Below, in pieces: positions 17,989 to 25,362 of a stretch of DNA of 38,065 nt. Made by a program: the position numbers and the translations under genes. The notes beneath the pieces were generated by a model, which had not been told where the DNA came from, searched no databases, and saw nothing but the letters and a program-made list of their open reading frames with translations. The stretch's first letter is position 1, and every line of letters begins with the position of its first letter. Source of the stretch: Clostridiales bacterium (GTDB lineage Bacteria; Bacillota; Clostridia; Oscillospirales; Oscillospiraceae); the NCBI GenBank assembly GCA_014799475.1, contig JAAVHX010000008.1, positions 136,992 to 175,056 on the forward strand, written 5' to 3'.

Positions 17989-18076
17989 GTGTCTGTAACC
18001 ATTTTGTAACCCTTTTATTTGAGTTTGTTACGATTTTGATTGGATCGAAAACCAACGCTTACAGGAGGGAACTTTC

Positions 18077-19822
18077 GTGAAGCAAGCCGAGAGAGATCAC
18101 GAAACGCTGGAAAATCAAAAGGAAGAGGTCGGGACGGCCGATCCCGTCAAGAATGACGGCACCGGTAAGCCCGCTTCTTGGAGAAGCTATATTGAGCAGA
18201 CCGAGGCCGCCGAGAAAAAGGCGGAGCAAGAGGCCGCGAAAGCCCGGGCCGCGGAGATCAAGGCGTCCAAAAAACGCTTTCAGCCCAAGGCGCTGGCGGA
18301 CAAGGCGAAGGCCGCGCTCAGCGGCGCCAAACGGGACGGGGCCGGACAGGGGCAGCTGAAGGAGAAAGCCGCCCAGATCGGGAAAACCCTGGCCGAGGCC
18401 GCCGAGGTGTGCTGGGAAAAGACCTGCGCCGCCACCGCCGAGGGATGGGACAAGGCGGGGAGCGCCATGGCCAAGGTCCGGGGCGTGGTGGCCCGCCACC
18501 CGGTGTCCCCGCTGCTGTATGTGACGCTGCTGGCGGTGGTCATCGGCGTCACCGCCTTCCACGGGACCTACGCCCGGGCCTATGTGCTGGAGGTCAATGG
18601 CCAGGAGGTGGCCGTGGTGTCCAGCCCCGATGAGAAGGACGCCATTGTCAGCAACATCGAGTCCCGGGCCTCCGACATCCTGGGCGAGCACTATGACTAC
18701 GACGCGGAGATCTCCTTGACCCCGGTGTATGCCGTCCCCAGCGAGCTGAGCGACACCGCCCAGGTGGAGGACGCGCTGTTCGAGGACGTGGGCGCCTGGA
18801 TGACCGCCTACGGCCTGCGGGTGGACGGCCAGGAGCTGGGATACGCCGCCACCCAGGAGGAGCTGTACCGGATGCTGGACGCGGCGGCGCAGCCCTACCT
18901 CACCGCCGACACCGTCAGCTATGAATTTGTGGAGGATGTGGAGGTCTATCCCATCGAGATGCCCTCCAACACCAAGTTTGACGTGGAGCCCATCCGGGAG
19001 ACCCTGGCCCAGATGCGGGTGGAGCAGTCCACCTATGTGGTGAAGAAGGGCGACACCTTCAACGCCATTGCCTACTCTTTGGATATGTGGCCCTACGAGC
19101 TGTCCGTCCTGAACCCGGACGTCATCGTGGATAAGCTGTGGGTGGATCAGGAGCTGATCATCCAAGAGGCCGTGCCCTATCTGTCGGTGATGAACATCAC
19201 CAACGAGACCTATGAAGAGGTCATCGCCAGCCCGGTGGAATATATCGAGACCCCCGACCTCTACGTGGGCGACACTAAGGTGAAGGAGCAGGGCGAGGAC
19301 GGCCTGGCTCTGGTCAATGCCAACGTCACCTATGTGAACGGCGTGGAGGTGGAGCGGGAAATTCTGGCCTCTGATACCCTAAAGGAACCCACAACCACCT
19401 ACGCCTACAGCGGCACCACCCCACGGCCCGTCACCGCTTCCAACGGCTATTTCATCTGGCCGGTGCGGGGTACCATCACTTCCAACTTTGGCGGGCGCAA
19501 CCTGTGGGGCAGCTATGACTTCCACCTGGGCCTGGACATCGCCTGTCCCACCGGCACCAGCATCAAAGCCGCCGACGGAGGCACCGTCATCAAGTCCGGC
19601 TGGAGCGGCAGCTATGGCAATCTGGTGGCCATCCGGCATGACAACGGCTATGTCACCTACTATGCACACAACTCCTCCCTGCTGGTGAGCGTGGGCGATA
19701 AGGTATACCAGGGCCAGGTCATCGCCCGGGCGGGCATGACCGGCAACGCCAGCGGCCCCCACTGCCACTTTGAGGTGCGCATCAACGGCACCAGCGTCAA
19801 CCCCAGGAACTATCTGCGGTAA
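18077..19822 (+). CDS. Membrane-anchored LysM-G5-M23 peptidoglycan hydrolase
   Basis: A 581-residue cell-wall protein. Residues 1-145 are cytoplasmic, Ala/Lys/Glu-rich and probably coiled. A transmembrane helix follows (about 150-168, LLYVTLLAVVIGVTAF). Next are a mixed region, a LysM domain (about 317-362, YVVKKGDTFNAIAYSLDMWP), a G5 domain (about 363-435), and an M23 metallopeptidase domain (about 458-581). The zinc ligands are visible as His483-xxx-Asp487 (HLGLD) and His562/His564 (HCHF), so it should be an active endopeptidase, not a degenerate EnvC/NlpD type. The start is GTG at 18077 with AGGAGGGA 7 bases before it. The long cytoplasmic N-terminus is unusual for the class. It is monocistronic, with a terminator at 19840. 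Confidence 0.93.
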   Translation: MKQAERDHETLENQKEEVGTADPVKNDGTGKPASWRSYIEQTEAAEKKAEQEAAKARAAEIKASKKRFQPKALADKAKAALSGAKRDGAGQGQLKEKAAQIGKTLAEAAEVCWEKTCAATAEGWDKAGSAMAKVRGVVARHPVSPLLYVTLLAVVIGVTAFHGTYARAYVLEVNGQEVAVVSSPDEKDAIVSNIESRASDILGEHYDYDAEISLTPVYAVPSELSDTAQVEDALFEDVGAWMTAYGLRVDGQELGYAATQEELYRMLDAAAQPYLTADTVSYEFVEDVEVYPIEMPSNTKFDVEPIRETLAQMRVEQSTYVVKKGDTFNAIAYSLDMWPYELSVLNPDVIVDKLWVDQELIIQEAVPYLSVMNITNETYEEVIASPVEYIETPDLYVGDTKVKEQGEDGLALVNANVTYVNGVEVEREILASDTLKEPTTTYAYSGTTPRPVTASNGYFIWPVRGTITSNFGGRNLWGSYDFHLGLDIACPTGTSIKAADGGTVIKSGWSGSYGNLVAIRHDNGYVTYYAHNSSLLVSVGDKVYQGQVIARAGMTGNASGPHCHFEVRINGTSVNPRNYLR

Positions 19823-19839
19823 CTCAATCAGCCCTTTGC

Positions 19840-19870
19840 CGCCCCCGGCATATGCCGGGGGCGATTTTTT
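19840..19870 (+). terminator. Terminator of the M23 gene
   Basis: A perfect 24-bp palindrome (19840-19863) is followed by A and six T, immediately after the M23 stop. Confidence 0.93.
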
Positions 19871-19875
19871 GCGCA

Positions 19876-19922
19876 AAAATCGAACAAATTTCCAAAATAC
19901 CCCTTGACAAAATCGAACGAAT
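19876..19922. promoter_or_regulatory. Direct-repeat operator candidate over the next promoter
   Basis: AAAATCGAACAAAT (19876-19889) and AAAATCGAACGAAT (19909-19922) differ at one base and are 33 bp apart, three helical turns. The second lies between the -35 and -10 boxes. Each begins like the left half of a Firmicute LexA box (CGAACRNRY), but neither has the right half. Confidence 0.45.
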
Positions 19923-19932
19923 ATATTATTAT
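19904..19932 (+). promoter_or_regulatory. Consensus sigma-A promoter
   Basis: Perfect TTGACA (19904-19909), a 17-bp spacer, and TATTAT (19927-19932). The leader to the next gene is about 110 bases and contains a GCGG-GAGA-CCGC stem-loop and an 11-codon frame at 20015-20047 that ends 3 bases before the start codon. I do not recognise the leader as a known riboswitch. Confidence 0.8.
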
Positions 19933-20050
19933 AGCGGCGAATAAAACAAAAGGCCGAGCGGGAGACCGCCGACGGGGCGCAAAAAGGCCCGGTTTATGGG
20001 ACTGTAAGCGTGATATGCTGAACTCATCCGATCAGAGGAGGGTTTGAACC

Positions 20051-20407
20051 ATGAAAAGCGTTACCTATACCTTTATCACCTGGGACGACAGCCGGCGGGC
20101 GGCCGGGTTTGACGGCGAGCTGAGCGGCGGCCGGCAGGCCGTGATGGTGCGTCAATCGGGGCGGCAGGGCCGCCCCGTCGAGGACAATGTGATCGACCTG
20201 GCCGCCTGGAGGGCCGCCAACCAGGAGCTCTGGGAGGAGCAGCCGGAGCGTGAGCCGGAATACGACCCGGAGGAGATGGAGCCGGTGGCCCCCGCCCGCC
20301 GGGCGCGGAGCCGCCGCCGCAGGGTCCATATCGATCCCGAGCTGGCGTCCATCGTGATGGTGGTGGGCGTGCTGGCGGCGCTGATGATCCGGGTGCTGCT
20401 GTTCTAA
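20051..20407 (+). CDS. Small tail-anchored membrane protein of unknown function
   Basis: A 118-residue protein I do not recognise. The N-terminal 95 residues are soluble: first a SVTYTFITWDD stretch, then an acidic Glu/Pro-rich part and a very basic RRARSRRRRVH segment. The last 20 residues (ASIVMVVGVLAALMIRVLLF) form one transmembrane helix ending at the C-terminus. AGAGGAGGG lies 8 bases before the ATG. It has a strong promoter with overlapping direct repeats and shares a terminator with convergent mutS. Small single-pass proteins under such control include SOS division inhibitors, but nothing in the sequence proves this. Confidence 0.75.
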   Translation: MKSVTYTFITWDDSRRAAGFDGELSGGRQAVMVRQSGRQGRPVEDNVIDLAAWRAANQELWEEQPEREPEYDPEEMEPVAPARRARSRRRRVHIDPELASIVMVVGVLAALMIRVLLF

Positions 20408-20419
20408 ACCAGGAGACGG

Positions 20420-20459
20420 AAAAAGTGCCGTCCCGGAGGATTCCGGGACGGCACTTTTT
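20420..20459. terminator. Bidirectional terminator between the small membrane protein gene and mutS
   Basis: A perfect 17-bp stem (AAAAAGTGCCGTCCCGG and its complement) around a 6-base loop, with A and T runs on both sides, serves both convergent genes. Confidence 0.93.
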
Positions 20460-20484
20460 GAGGTTCCGCAATGGGCGCGGCTCA

Positions 20485-23124
20485 TTATAGCTGGCTTTTC
20501 AGTTTGTACAGGAGGTTCATGGCCTCGATGGGGGTGAGGGTCTCCACGGAGGTATTCCGCAGCTGCTCCAGCACCGCCGCCCCGGCCATGTCCCCCAGGG
20601 ATACCTGGCCGGATTCCTCCCGGGGCGTCTGGGGCCGGGCGGGCGCCCAGCCCTGCCGCTCCAGTTCGTCCAGGATCTCCCGTGCCCGATCCACCACCTT
20701 GCCGGGAACACCCGCCAGCTTGGCCACCTCCACGCCGTAGCTCTGGTCTGCCCCGCCGGGGACGATCTTGCGCAGGAATACGATGCCGTCCCCCCGCTTT
20801 TTGGCGGCGATGTGGAAGTTTTTCACCCCTTCGATGGACTGTTCCACCTCGGTCAGCTCGTGGTAGTGGGTGGCGAACAGGGTCTTGGCCCCCAGCCGTT
20901 TTTTGTCCGCGCAGTACTCCAGCACCGCCCGGGCGATGGACATACCGTCGTACGTGGAAGTGCCCCGGCCGATCTCGTCCAGGATGAGCAGGGAGCGGGA
21001 GGTGGCGTTTTTCAGCATATTCGCCACTTCGGTCATCTCCACCATGAAGGTGGACTGGCCCGCCGACAGGTCGTCGGAGGCCCCGATGCGGGTGAATACC
21101 CGGTCCACCACTCCGATCCGGGCGAAGCGGGCCGGGACAAAGCTGCCCATCTGGGCCATGAGCACAATGAGGGCCACTTGCCGCATATAGGTGGACTTGC
21201 CCGCCATGTTGGGGCCGGTGATGATGGAAAGACGGTTGTCCCCGCTGTCCATGTGGGCATCGTTGGGGACGAACAGGGAGTCCTTCAGCATCCGCTCCAC
21301 CACCGGATGGCGGCCCTCCCTGATGTCGATAACGCCGCTGTCGTCCACCTCCGGGCGGACGTAGCCGTTCTGCACCGCCGCGGCGGCGAAGGAACACAGC
21401 ACGTCCAGATAGCCCACGCCGCCCGCCACGTCCTGCACCTGGCGCACCCGCTGGGAGGCGGTGTCCCGCAGCTGGCAGAAGAGCTGGTACTCCAGGGCGG
21501 TCACCCGGCTCTGGGCGGACAGGATCTCGTGCTCCAGGTCCTTCAGCTCCTGGGTGATGAACCGCTCGCAGTTCACCAGGGTCTGCTTGCGGATGTAGTC
21601 CTCCGGCACCAGGCTGTAGTAGCTCTTGGACACCTCGATGTAATAGCCGAACACCTTGTTGTAGCGGACTTTCAGGCTCTTGATACCGGTGCGCTCCTTC
21701 TCCCGGCCCTCCAGCGCGGCCACCATGTCCGCGCCGTGGTCGATCACGTCCCGGAGGTGGTCCACCTCGTCGTCATAGCCCTTGCGGATGAAGCCGCCCT
21801 CCCGGATGGTGAAGGGCAGGCGGTTGTCGTCCTCGTCGTCCCGGATGGCCTGCTTCAGCAGGGCCTGCAAATCCCCCAGGCCGGTGAACCGGTCCAAAAA
21901 CTCAAAACGCCGGGGGGCCGCCTTTGCCAGGTCCGCGGCCTGCTCCGCCAGCACGGGCAGCACCGCCAGCCCATCGGCCAGCGTCAGCATATCCCGGGCG
22001 TTGGCGCTGCCGTACACCACCTTGCCGATGATGCGCTCCAGGTCGGGCACCTGCCGCAGGGTGCGGGACAGCTCCTCCCGCACCACCCCGTCCGCCGCCA
22101 GGGCGGCCACCTGGTCCTGCCGGACGGAAATGGCGGCGGGATTGCACAAAGGCTGCTCGATCCAGGCCCGGATCAGCCGGTGGCCCATGGGCGTTTTCGT
22201 CTTATCCAGCACCCACAGCAAAGAGCCCTTTTTTTCCTTGCCCCGGATGGTCTCGGTCAGCTCCAGGGTGCGCCGGGCGGTGAGATCAAGCTCCAGATAC
22301 CGCTGGCGCTTGGCCCCGTCCACCTCCAGGCGGCTGAGATGGCCCAGGTCGGTTTTTTGCGTCTCCTTCAGGTAGGACGCCAGCGCCCCCGCCGCCTGGA
22401 AGCCCAGCAGCGGGCCGCTGTCGGGGCCCTCGGGCAGCTCCTCGCCCTCTGTCCACATCCCGCAGGACATCAGCGCGGCCTTGGCCTGGGAGGGGCGGAA
22501 GCGGGCCTCCCCGCCGTTCTCGCACAGGCAGCCCAGGCGATTTCGCAGAAAGTCCGTCAGCTCCCGTTCGGCGAAGGCCCCGTCGGACAGGATGGCCTCG
22601 CTGGGGGGCTCGGCGGACAGGCGGTTCAGGAGGTGGGACAGCCAGCCCTCCCCCCGGAAGGGGGCGGCGGTGAACTGCCCGGTGGACAGGTCGCACTGAG
22701 CCAGCCCCGCCCCGGTGCTGTCCAGGTAGATGGCGCAGATAAAGTTGTTCCGGCTCTCGTCCAGCATCACGTCGTCCATGGCGGTGCCGGGGGTGACGAT
22801 GCGGATCACGTCCCGGTCCACCAGGCCCTTCGCCGTGGCCGGGTCCTCCATCTGCTCACAGATGGCCACCTTGTACCCCCGCTTGATGAGCCGGGCGATG
22901 TAGCTCTGCGCCGAGTGGTAGGGCACGCCGCACATGGGGGTGCGCTCGTCCTCCGGCTTGCCCCGGTCCCGGGTGGTGAGGGTCAGCCCCAGCTCCTCCG
23001 CGCCCAGCTTGGCGTCGTCGTGGAACATCTCGTAGAAGTCGCCCAGCCGGAAGAACAGCAGGCAGTCCGGGTGCTCCTCCTTCACCTTCCAGTATTGCTT
23101 CATCATGGGGGTCAGCTCCGCCAT
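20485..23124 (-). CDS. mutS: DNA mismatch repair protein MutS
   Basis: An 879-residue MutS1. The mismatch-binding domain is intact at the N-terminus, with FFRLGDFYEMF (about 24-34) containing the Phe-x-Glu-type mismatch contact (DFYEMF). The core, clamp and ATPase domains follow, with Walker A GPNMAGKSTYMRQ (about 635-645), DEIGRGTSTYDG, and FATHYHEL. The C-terminus has the usual helix-turn-helix tail. GAGGAGATATAAA precedes the ATG. MutL, often the next gene, is not found; mutS is last in its strand block. Repeat copy B separates it from mreC. Confidence 0.98.
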   Translation of the reverse strand: MAELTPMMKQYWKVKEEHPDCLLFFRLGDFYEMFHDDAKLGAEELGLTLTTRDRGKPEDERTPMCGVPYHSAQSYIARLIKRGYKVAICEQMEDPATAKGLVDRDVIRIVTPGTAMDDVMLDESRNNFICAIYLDSTGAGLAQCDLSTGQFTAAPFRGEGWLSHLLNRLSAEPPSEAILSDGAFAERELTDFLRNRLGCLCENGGEARFRPSQAKAALMSCGMWTEGEELPEGPDSGPLLGFQAAGALASYLKETQKTDLGHLSRLEVDGAKRQRYLELDLTARRTLELTETIRGKEKKGSLLWVLDKTKTPMGHRLIRAWIEQPLCNPAAISVRQDQVAALAADGVVREELSRTLRQVPDLERIIGKVVYGSANARDMLTLADGLAVLPVLAEQAADLAKAAPRRFEFLDRFTGLGDLQALLKQAIRDDEDDNRLPFTIREGGFIRKGYDDEVDHLRDVIDHGADMVAALEGREKERTGIKSLKVRYNKVFGYYIEVSKSYYSLVPEDYIRKQTLVNCERFITQELKDLEHEILSAQSRVTALEYQLFCQLRDTASQRVRQVQDVAGGVGYLDVLCSFAAAAVQNGYVRPEVDDSGVIDIREGRHPVVERMLKDSLFVPNDAHMDSGDNRLSIITGPNMAGKSTYMRQVALIVLMAQMGSFVPARFARIGVVDRVFTRIGASDDLSAGQSTFMVEMTEVANMLKNATSRSLLILDEIGRGTSTYDGMSIARAVLEYCADKKRLGAKTLFATHYHELTEVEQSIEGVKNFHIAAKKRGDGIVFLRKIVPGGADQSYGVEVAKLAGVPGKVVDRAREILDELERQGWAPARPQTPREESGQVSLGDMAGAAVLEQLRNTSVETLTPIEAMNLLYKLKSQL

Positions 23125-23139
23125 TTTATATCTCCTCTC

Positions 23140-23276
23140 CCGGGCCTTGTCACGCTCGGATTGGCCGCGCTCTTCCCGGCGGCTTCCCTCCGACTCGGAC
23201 TGGTCTCTGGGGCTGTTAGCCCCATCGCTCGTCCTCGCTCCGGTTCATCCGCCGGGGCGCGGCTATCCTCACGCTT
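23140..23276 (-). repeat. Post-stop interspersed repeat, copy B
   Basis: In the direction of mreC it starts right at the mreC stop (TAG then AAGCGTGAGGATAGCC) and ends near CGAGCGTGACAAGG. The middle has GGAGCGAGGACGAGCG, the hairpin TGGGGCTAACAGCCCCA, and GACCAGTCCGAGTCGGAG. All blocks match copies A, C and D. Confidence 0.8.
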
Positions 23277-24107
23277 CTATTCTCCATAATCCACGATCAC
23301 ATAAACATTCTGCACGCCGGCGATGTCCGCCGCCGGCTCCACCTGGGCGTAACGGCTGACGCCGTCCTCCTCCACGTCCAGGGTGCGCACCGAGCCCACC
23401 AGTAACCCCGGGGGATAGACGCCGCCCAGGCCGGAGGTGGTGATCTGGTCGCCGGTGACCAGCTTGGCCTCCTCGGGCAGGAAGGACAGCCGGAGCAGGC
23501 CGTTCAGCATGAGGGCGAAGTCCCCCTCCAAAATGGCGTCCTCGTCGGTGCGGGCCACCCGCCCCCCCAGCTCCAGGGTGGGATCTAAAATGGTGGTGAC
23601 CACCGAGGAATTGGGATTGGCCTCGGTGACCACGCCCACAAGGTAGCCGTATTGGTCGATGACGCAGTCGTTGACCTCCACGCCCCCTAAAGTCCCCCGG
23701 TCGATGGTCAGGTTGGAGGCCCAGTTGGAGGCGGAACGGCGCACCACCGCCGCGTCCCGGTACTGGAGCTCGGGCCGGGCCTCATGGAGGCCCAGCAGAT
23801 CCTTCATGCGCTCGTTCTCCCGCACCGCGTCCTGCCCGGCGATGGCGTCACGCTCCAGCTCCGCCACCCGCTGGCGCAGAGCCTCGTTTTCCGCCGCCAG
23901 CTCCTCATAGCGGAACGCCTTGTCGTATTGGGCCTGAGTCCAGTTGGTCACCGCGCTGGACGCCGCCCGGAAGGGGGTGGCCAGCACCTCCAGCACGTTG
24001 GTGAGGGGGTTGAAGCCCAGGATCTGCGCCCCCAGGGCCAGCACCGCCGCCAGCAGCACCGCCGCCACCAGCAGCAGCCCGCCGTTGTTTCGGAAAAATT
24101 GCTTCAT
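23277..24107 (-). CDS. mreC: Rod shape-determining protein MreC
   Basis: A 276-residue protein: a short cytoplasmic start (MKQFFRNN), one transmembrane helix (about 9-30), a coiled coil (about 65-105, ELAAENEALRQRVAELERD), and the beta-barrel domain with VIDQYGYLVGVV and the C-terminal GLLVG-V. MreC links the MreB cytoskeleton to cell-wall synthesis outside the membrane. The start is the downstream of two duplicated start regions (see 24093-24200). Neither mreB nor mreD is adjacent: maf lies upstream and mutS downstream. Confidence 0.94.
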   Translation of the reverse strand: MKQFFRNNGGLLLVAAVLLAAVLALGAQILGFNPLTNVLEVLATPFRAASSAVTNWTQAQYDKAFRYEELAAENEALRQRVAELERDAIAGQDAVRENERMKDLLGLHEARPELQYRDAAVVRRSASNWASNLTIDRGTLGGVEVNDCVIDQYGYLVGVVTEANPNSSVVTTILDPTLELGGRVARTDEDAILEGDFALMLNGLLRLSFLPEEAKLVTGDQITTSGLGGVYPPGLLVGSVRTLDVEEDGVSRYAQVEPAADIAGVQNVYVIVDYGE

Positions 24108-24200
24108 GGATGAGTGCTCCTATCCGGTCAGTTTGACGCTTTTCCCACCCCTTCGGGGTGGGAAAAGCCGAATAGACAGAAAAATTGCTTCATGGATGAT
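24093..24200. repeat. Duplicated maf-mreC junction around a perfect hairpin
   Basis: GAAAAATTGCTTCATGGATGA occurs at 24093-24113 and again at 24179-24199 (the last base of each copy is left out of some counts). The copy at 24179 carries the maf stop overlapping an ATG as ATGA. The copy at 24093 carries the ATG actually used by mreC. Between them, 24138-24168 is a perfect inverted repeat (14-bp arms, 3-base loop) containing GCTTTTCCCACCCC. Confidence 0.85.
24138..24168. terminator. Perfect hairpin in the maf-mreC gap
   Basis: Arms 24138-24151 and 24155-24168 are perfectly complementary, with A4/T4 tracts inside the stem. It lies between maf and mreC and may terminate or stabilise the transcript. 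The T tract outside the stem is absent, so termination is uncertain. Confidence 0.45.
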
Positions 24201-24777
24201 CTCCTAATAATAAATCTACGCCAAAGCCGGACAGGATGCGGCCCAGCCGGAACACCGGCAGGCCCATCACATTGAAATAATCCCCATGGATGCCGGACAC
24301 CAGCAGGGCGCCCCGCTCCTGGATGCCGTAGGCTCCCGCCTTGTCCATGGGCTCCCCGGTGGCGATGTAGCCCCGGATCTCGTCCGGCGCAATGTCCCGG
24401 AAGGTGACGGCGGTCTCCTCGTGCTGGGTGACCGCTTCCTCCCCCCGGAGGACCGTCACGCCGGTGTACACATGGTGTTCCCGCCCCGACAGGGCGGACA
24501 GCATGGCAAAGGCGTCCGCTTCGTCATGGGGCTTGCCCAGCACCGCCCCGTCCAGGGCCACCACCGTGTCGGCGGCAATGATGAGGTCGTCCGGCCCCGC
24601 CTTTTTCGCCGCCGCCAGCGCTTTGCGCAGGGACAGCTGTTCCACGATCTCGGCGGGGGGCAGGTTGTCCTCCACCGATTCGTCCACGTTGGGGGAAATG
24701 ATTTTAAACTCTTCAATGCCTATTTTCCCCAACAGTTCTTTGCGGCGGGGAGAATTTGATGCCAAAACAATAGTCAT
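24190..24777 (-). CDS. maf: Maf-family nucleoside triphosphate pyrophosphatase
   Basis: A 195-residue house-cleaning enzyme that hydrolyses non-standard or dTTP/UTP-type nucleotides. The N-terminal signature is VLASNSPRRKELLG, followed by ISPNVDES, the catalytic Asp in AADTVVALDG and GKPHDEADAFAML. Near the C-terminus GAYGIQERGALLVSGIHGDYFNVMGLP is typical. The start at 24777 has TTGGAGG 7 bases upstream. The stop TGA overlaps an ATG (the first, non-used copy of the mreC start), which suggests that maf and mreC were originally coupled. Confidence 0.95.
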   Translation of the reverse strand: MTIVLASNSPRRKELLGKIGIEEFKIISPNVDESVEDNLPPAEIVEQLSLRKALAAAKKAGPDDLIIAADTVVALDGAVLGKPHDEADAFAMLSALSGREHHVYTGVTVLRGEEAVTQHEETAVTFRDIAPDEIRGYIATGEPMDKAGAYGIQERGALLVSGIHGDYFNVMGLPVFRLGRILSGFGVDLLLGDHP

Positions 24778-24814
24778 TGTTTGCCTCCAAGTCAATTTTC
24801 CCCCTGCGGGGGGT

Positions 24815-24876
24815 GGCCTCCGGCGGGTCACTTTCTCTCACGCGAGAGAAAGTGACCAAAGAGCGCGCCTAAGGGG
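24815..24876 (+). repeat. Hairpin repeat F, copy 1
   Basis: GGCCTCCGGCGG, then a perfect hairpin with 13-bp arms (24827-24856, loop ACGC), then CAAAGAGCGCGCC. A second perfect hairpin follows at 24868-24890 (CCTAAGGGG/CCCCTTAGG). The matching copy is inverted at 25832-25900. In the two copies, stem bases change together (GTCACTTT/AAAGTGAC versus GGTACTTT/AAAGTACC), so pairing is kept. Confidence 0.75.
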
Positions 24877-24890
24877 CTCCACCCCTTAGG

Positions 24891-25057
24891 TATCCCCGGC
24901 CGCCGCCTATTCAAGGGTGGCTGCTTTCCGGCTTGCGCGGCTGACGCATGGAGCGCACTTCGATTTTCGGCCCACAGGGGCCTGCTCGGTCTGTGTGTCG
25001 CCCATTGGAAGCTCTCCTGAAAGCGCCTACATGGTGCGCCGGATACGGGATTGCACC
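24891..25057. other. Non-coding stretch between repeat F and the XRE gene
   Basis: About 165 bases without a gene, ribosome site or hairpin that I can support. Frames here give only Arg/Ser/Cys-rich shadow translations. Confidence 0.5.
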
Positions 25058-25270
25058 CTAGTTGGGCTCGTCCGTCCGACCAAAGAGGTAGTCAAGACTG
25101 ACTTCCAAAAAGTCCGCGATCGCGACTAGGGTTTCATAGTCGGGGCGGCGTTTGCCGCCCTCGTATTGCTGAAAAGAGCGAACTGTTATCTCTAAATGCT
25201 CAGCCAGCTCTCTTTGCTTGAGGTTTTTTCGTTTGCGGGCTTCTTTTAAACGCATTGCAAATGGAATCAT
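25058..25270 (-). CDS. XRE-family helix-turn-helix regulator
   Basis: A 70-residue stand-alone HTH_3 protein: RLKEARKRKNLKQRELAEHL (about 7-26), the recognition helix in TVRSFQQYEGGKRRPDYETL, and ADFLEVSLDYLFGRTDE at the C-terminus. AAGAGG lies 9 bases before the ATG. It is divergent from the 84-residue protein gene, and a perfect 14-bp inverted repeat covers the shared promoter region. It very probably represses that promoter and perhaps its own. It lies in a segment bracketed by inverted copies of repeat F. Confidence 0.92.
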   Translation of the reverse strand: MIPFAMRLKEARKRKNLKQRELAEHLEITVRSFQQYEGGKRRPDYETLVAIADFLEVSLDYLFGRTDEPN

Positions 25271-25282
25271 GTTTCATACCTC

Positions 25283-25311
25283 TTGACACGATCAATATGA
25301 ACGTATATAAT
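25283..25311 (+). promoter_or_regulatory. Perfect consensus promoter of the 84-residue protein gene
   Basis: TTGACA (25283-25288), exactly 17 bp, then TATAAT (25306-25311). Such an unregulated-strength promoter normally needs a repressor; the inverted repeat at 25288-25328 overlaps both boxes. Confidence 0.93.
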
Positions 25312-25328
25312 ACATTCATATTGATCGT
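25288..25328. promoter_or_regulatory. Operator candidate: 14-bp perfect inverted repeat
   Basis: ACGATCAATATGAA (25288-25301) and its exact complement TTCATATTGATCGT (25315-25328) are 13 bp apart, with 27 bp (about 2.6 helical turns) between the arm starts. The left arm touches the -35 box and lies in the spacer; the -10 box is between the arms. The likely ligand is the XRE protein encoded next to it. Confidence 0.85.
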
Positions 25329-25362
25329 ATTCCTGTTTTGGAAAAAGAAAGGAACGATTTCT

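Noticed and set aside
19876-19922. Canonical LexA boxes
   Set aside because: Only the left halves (CGAACRNRY) match; GTTC is missing in both copies. Kept as direct repeats only.
20812-23289. Open frame of 825 codons on the plus strand over mutS
   Set aside because: It mirrors mutS codon by codon, with low-complexity composition. Its end (RLGLVSGAVSPIARPRS) is just the translation of repeat B.
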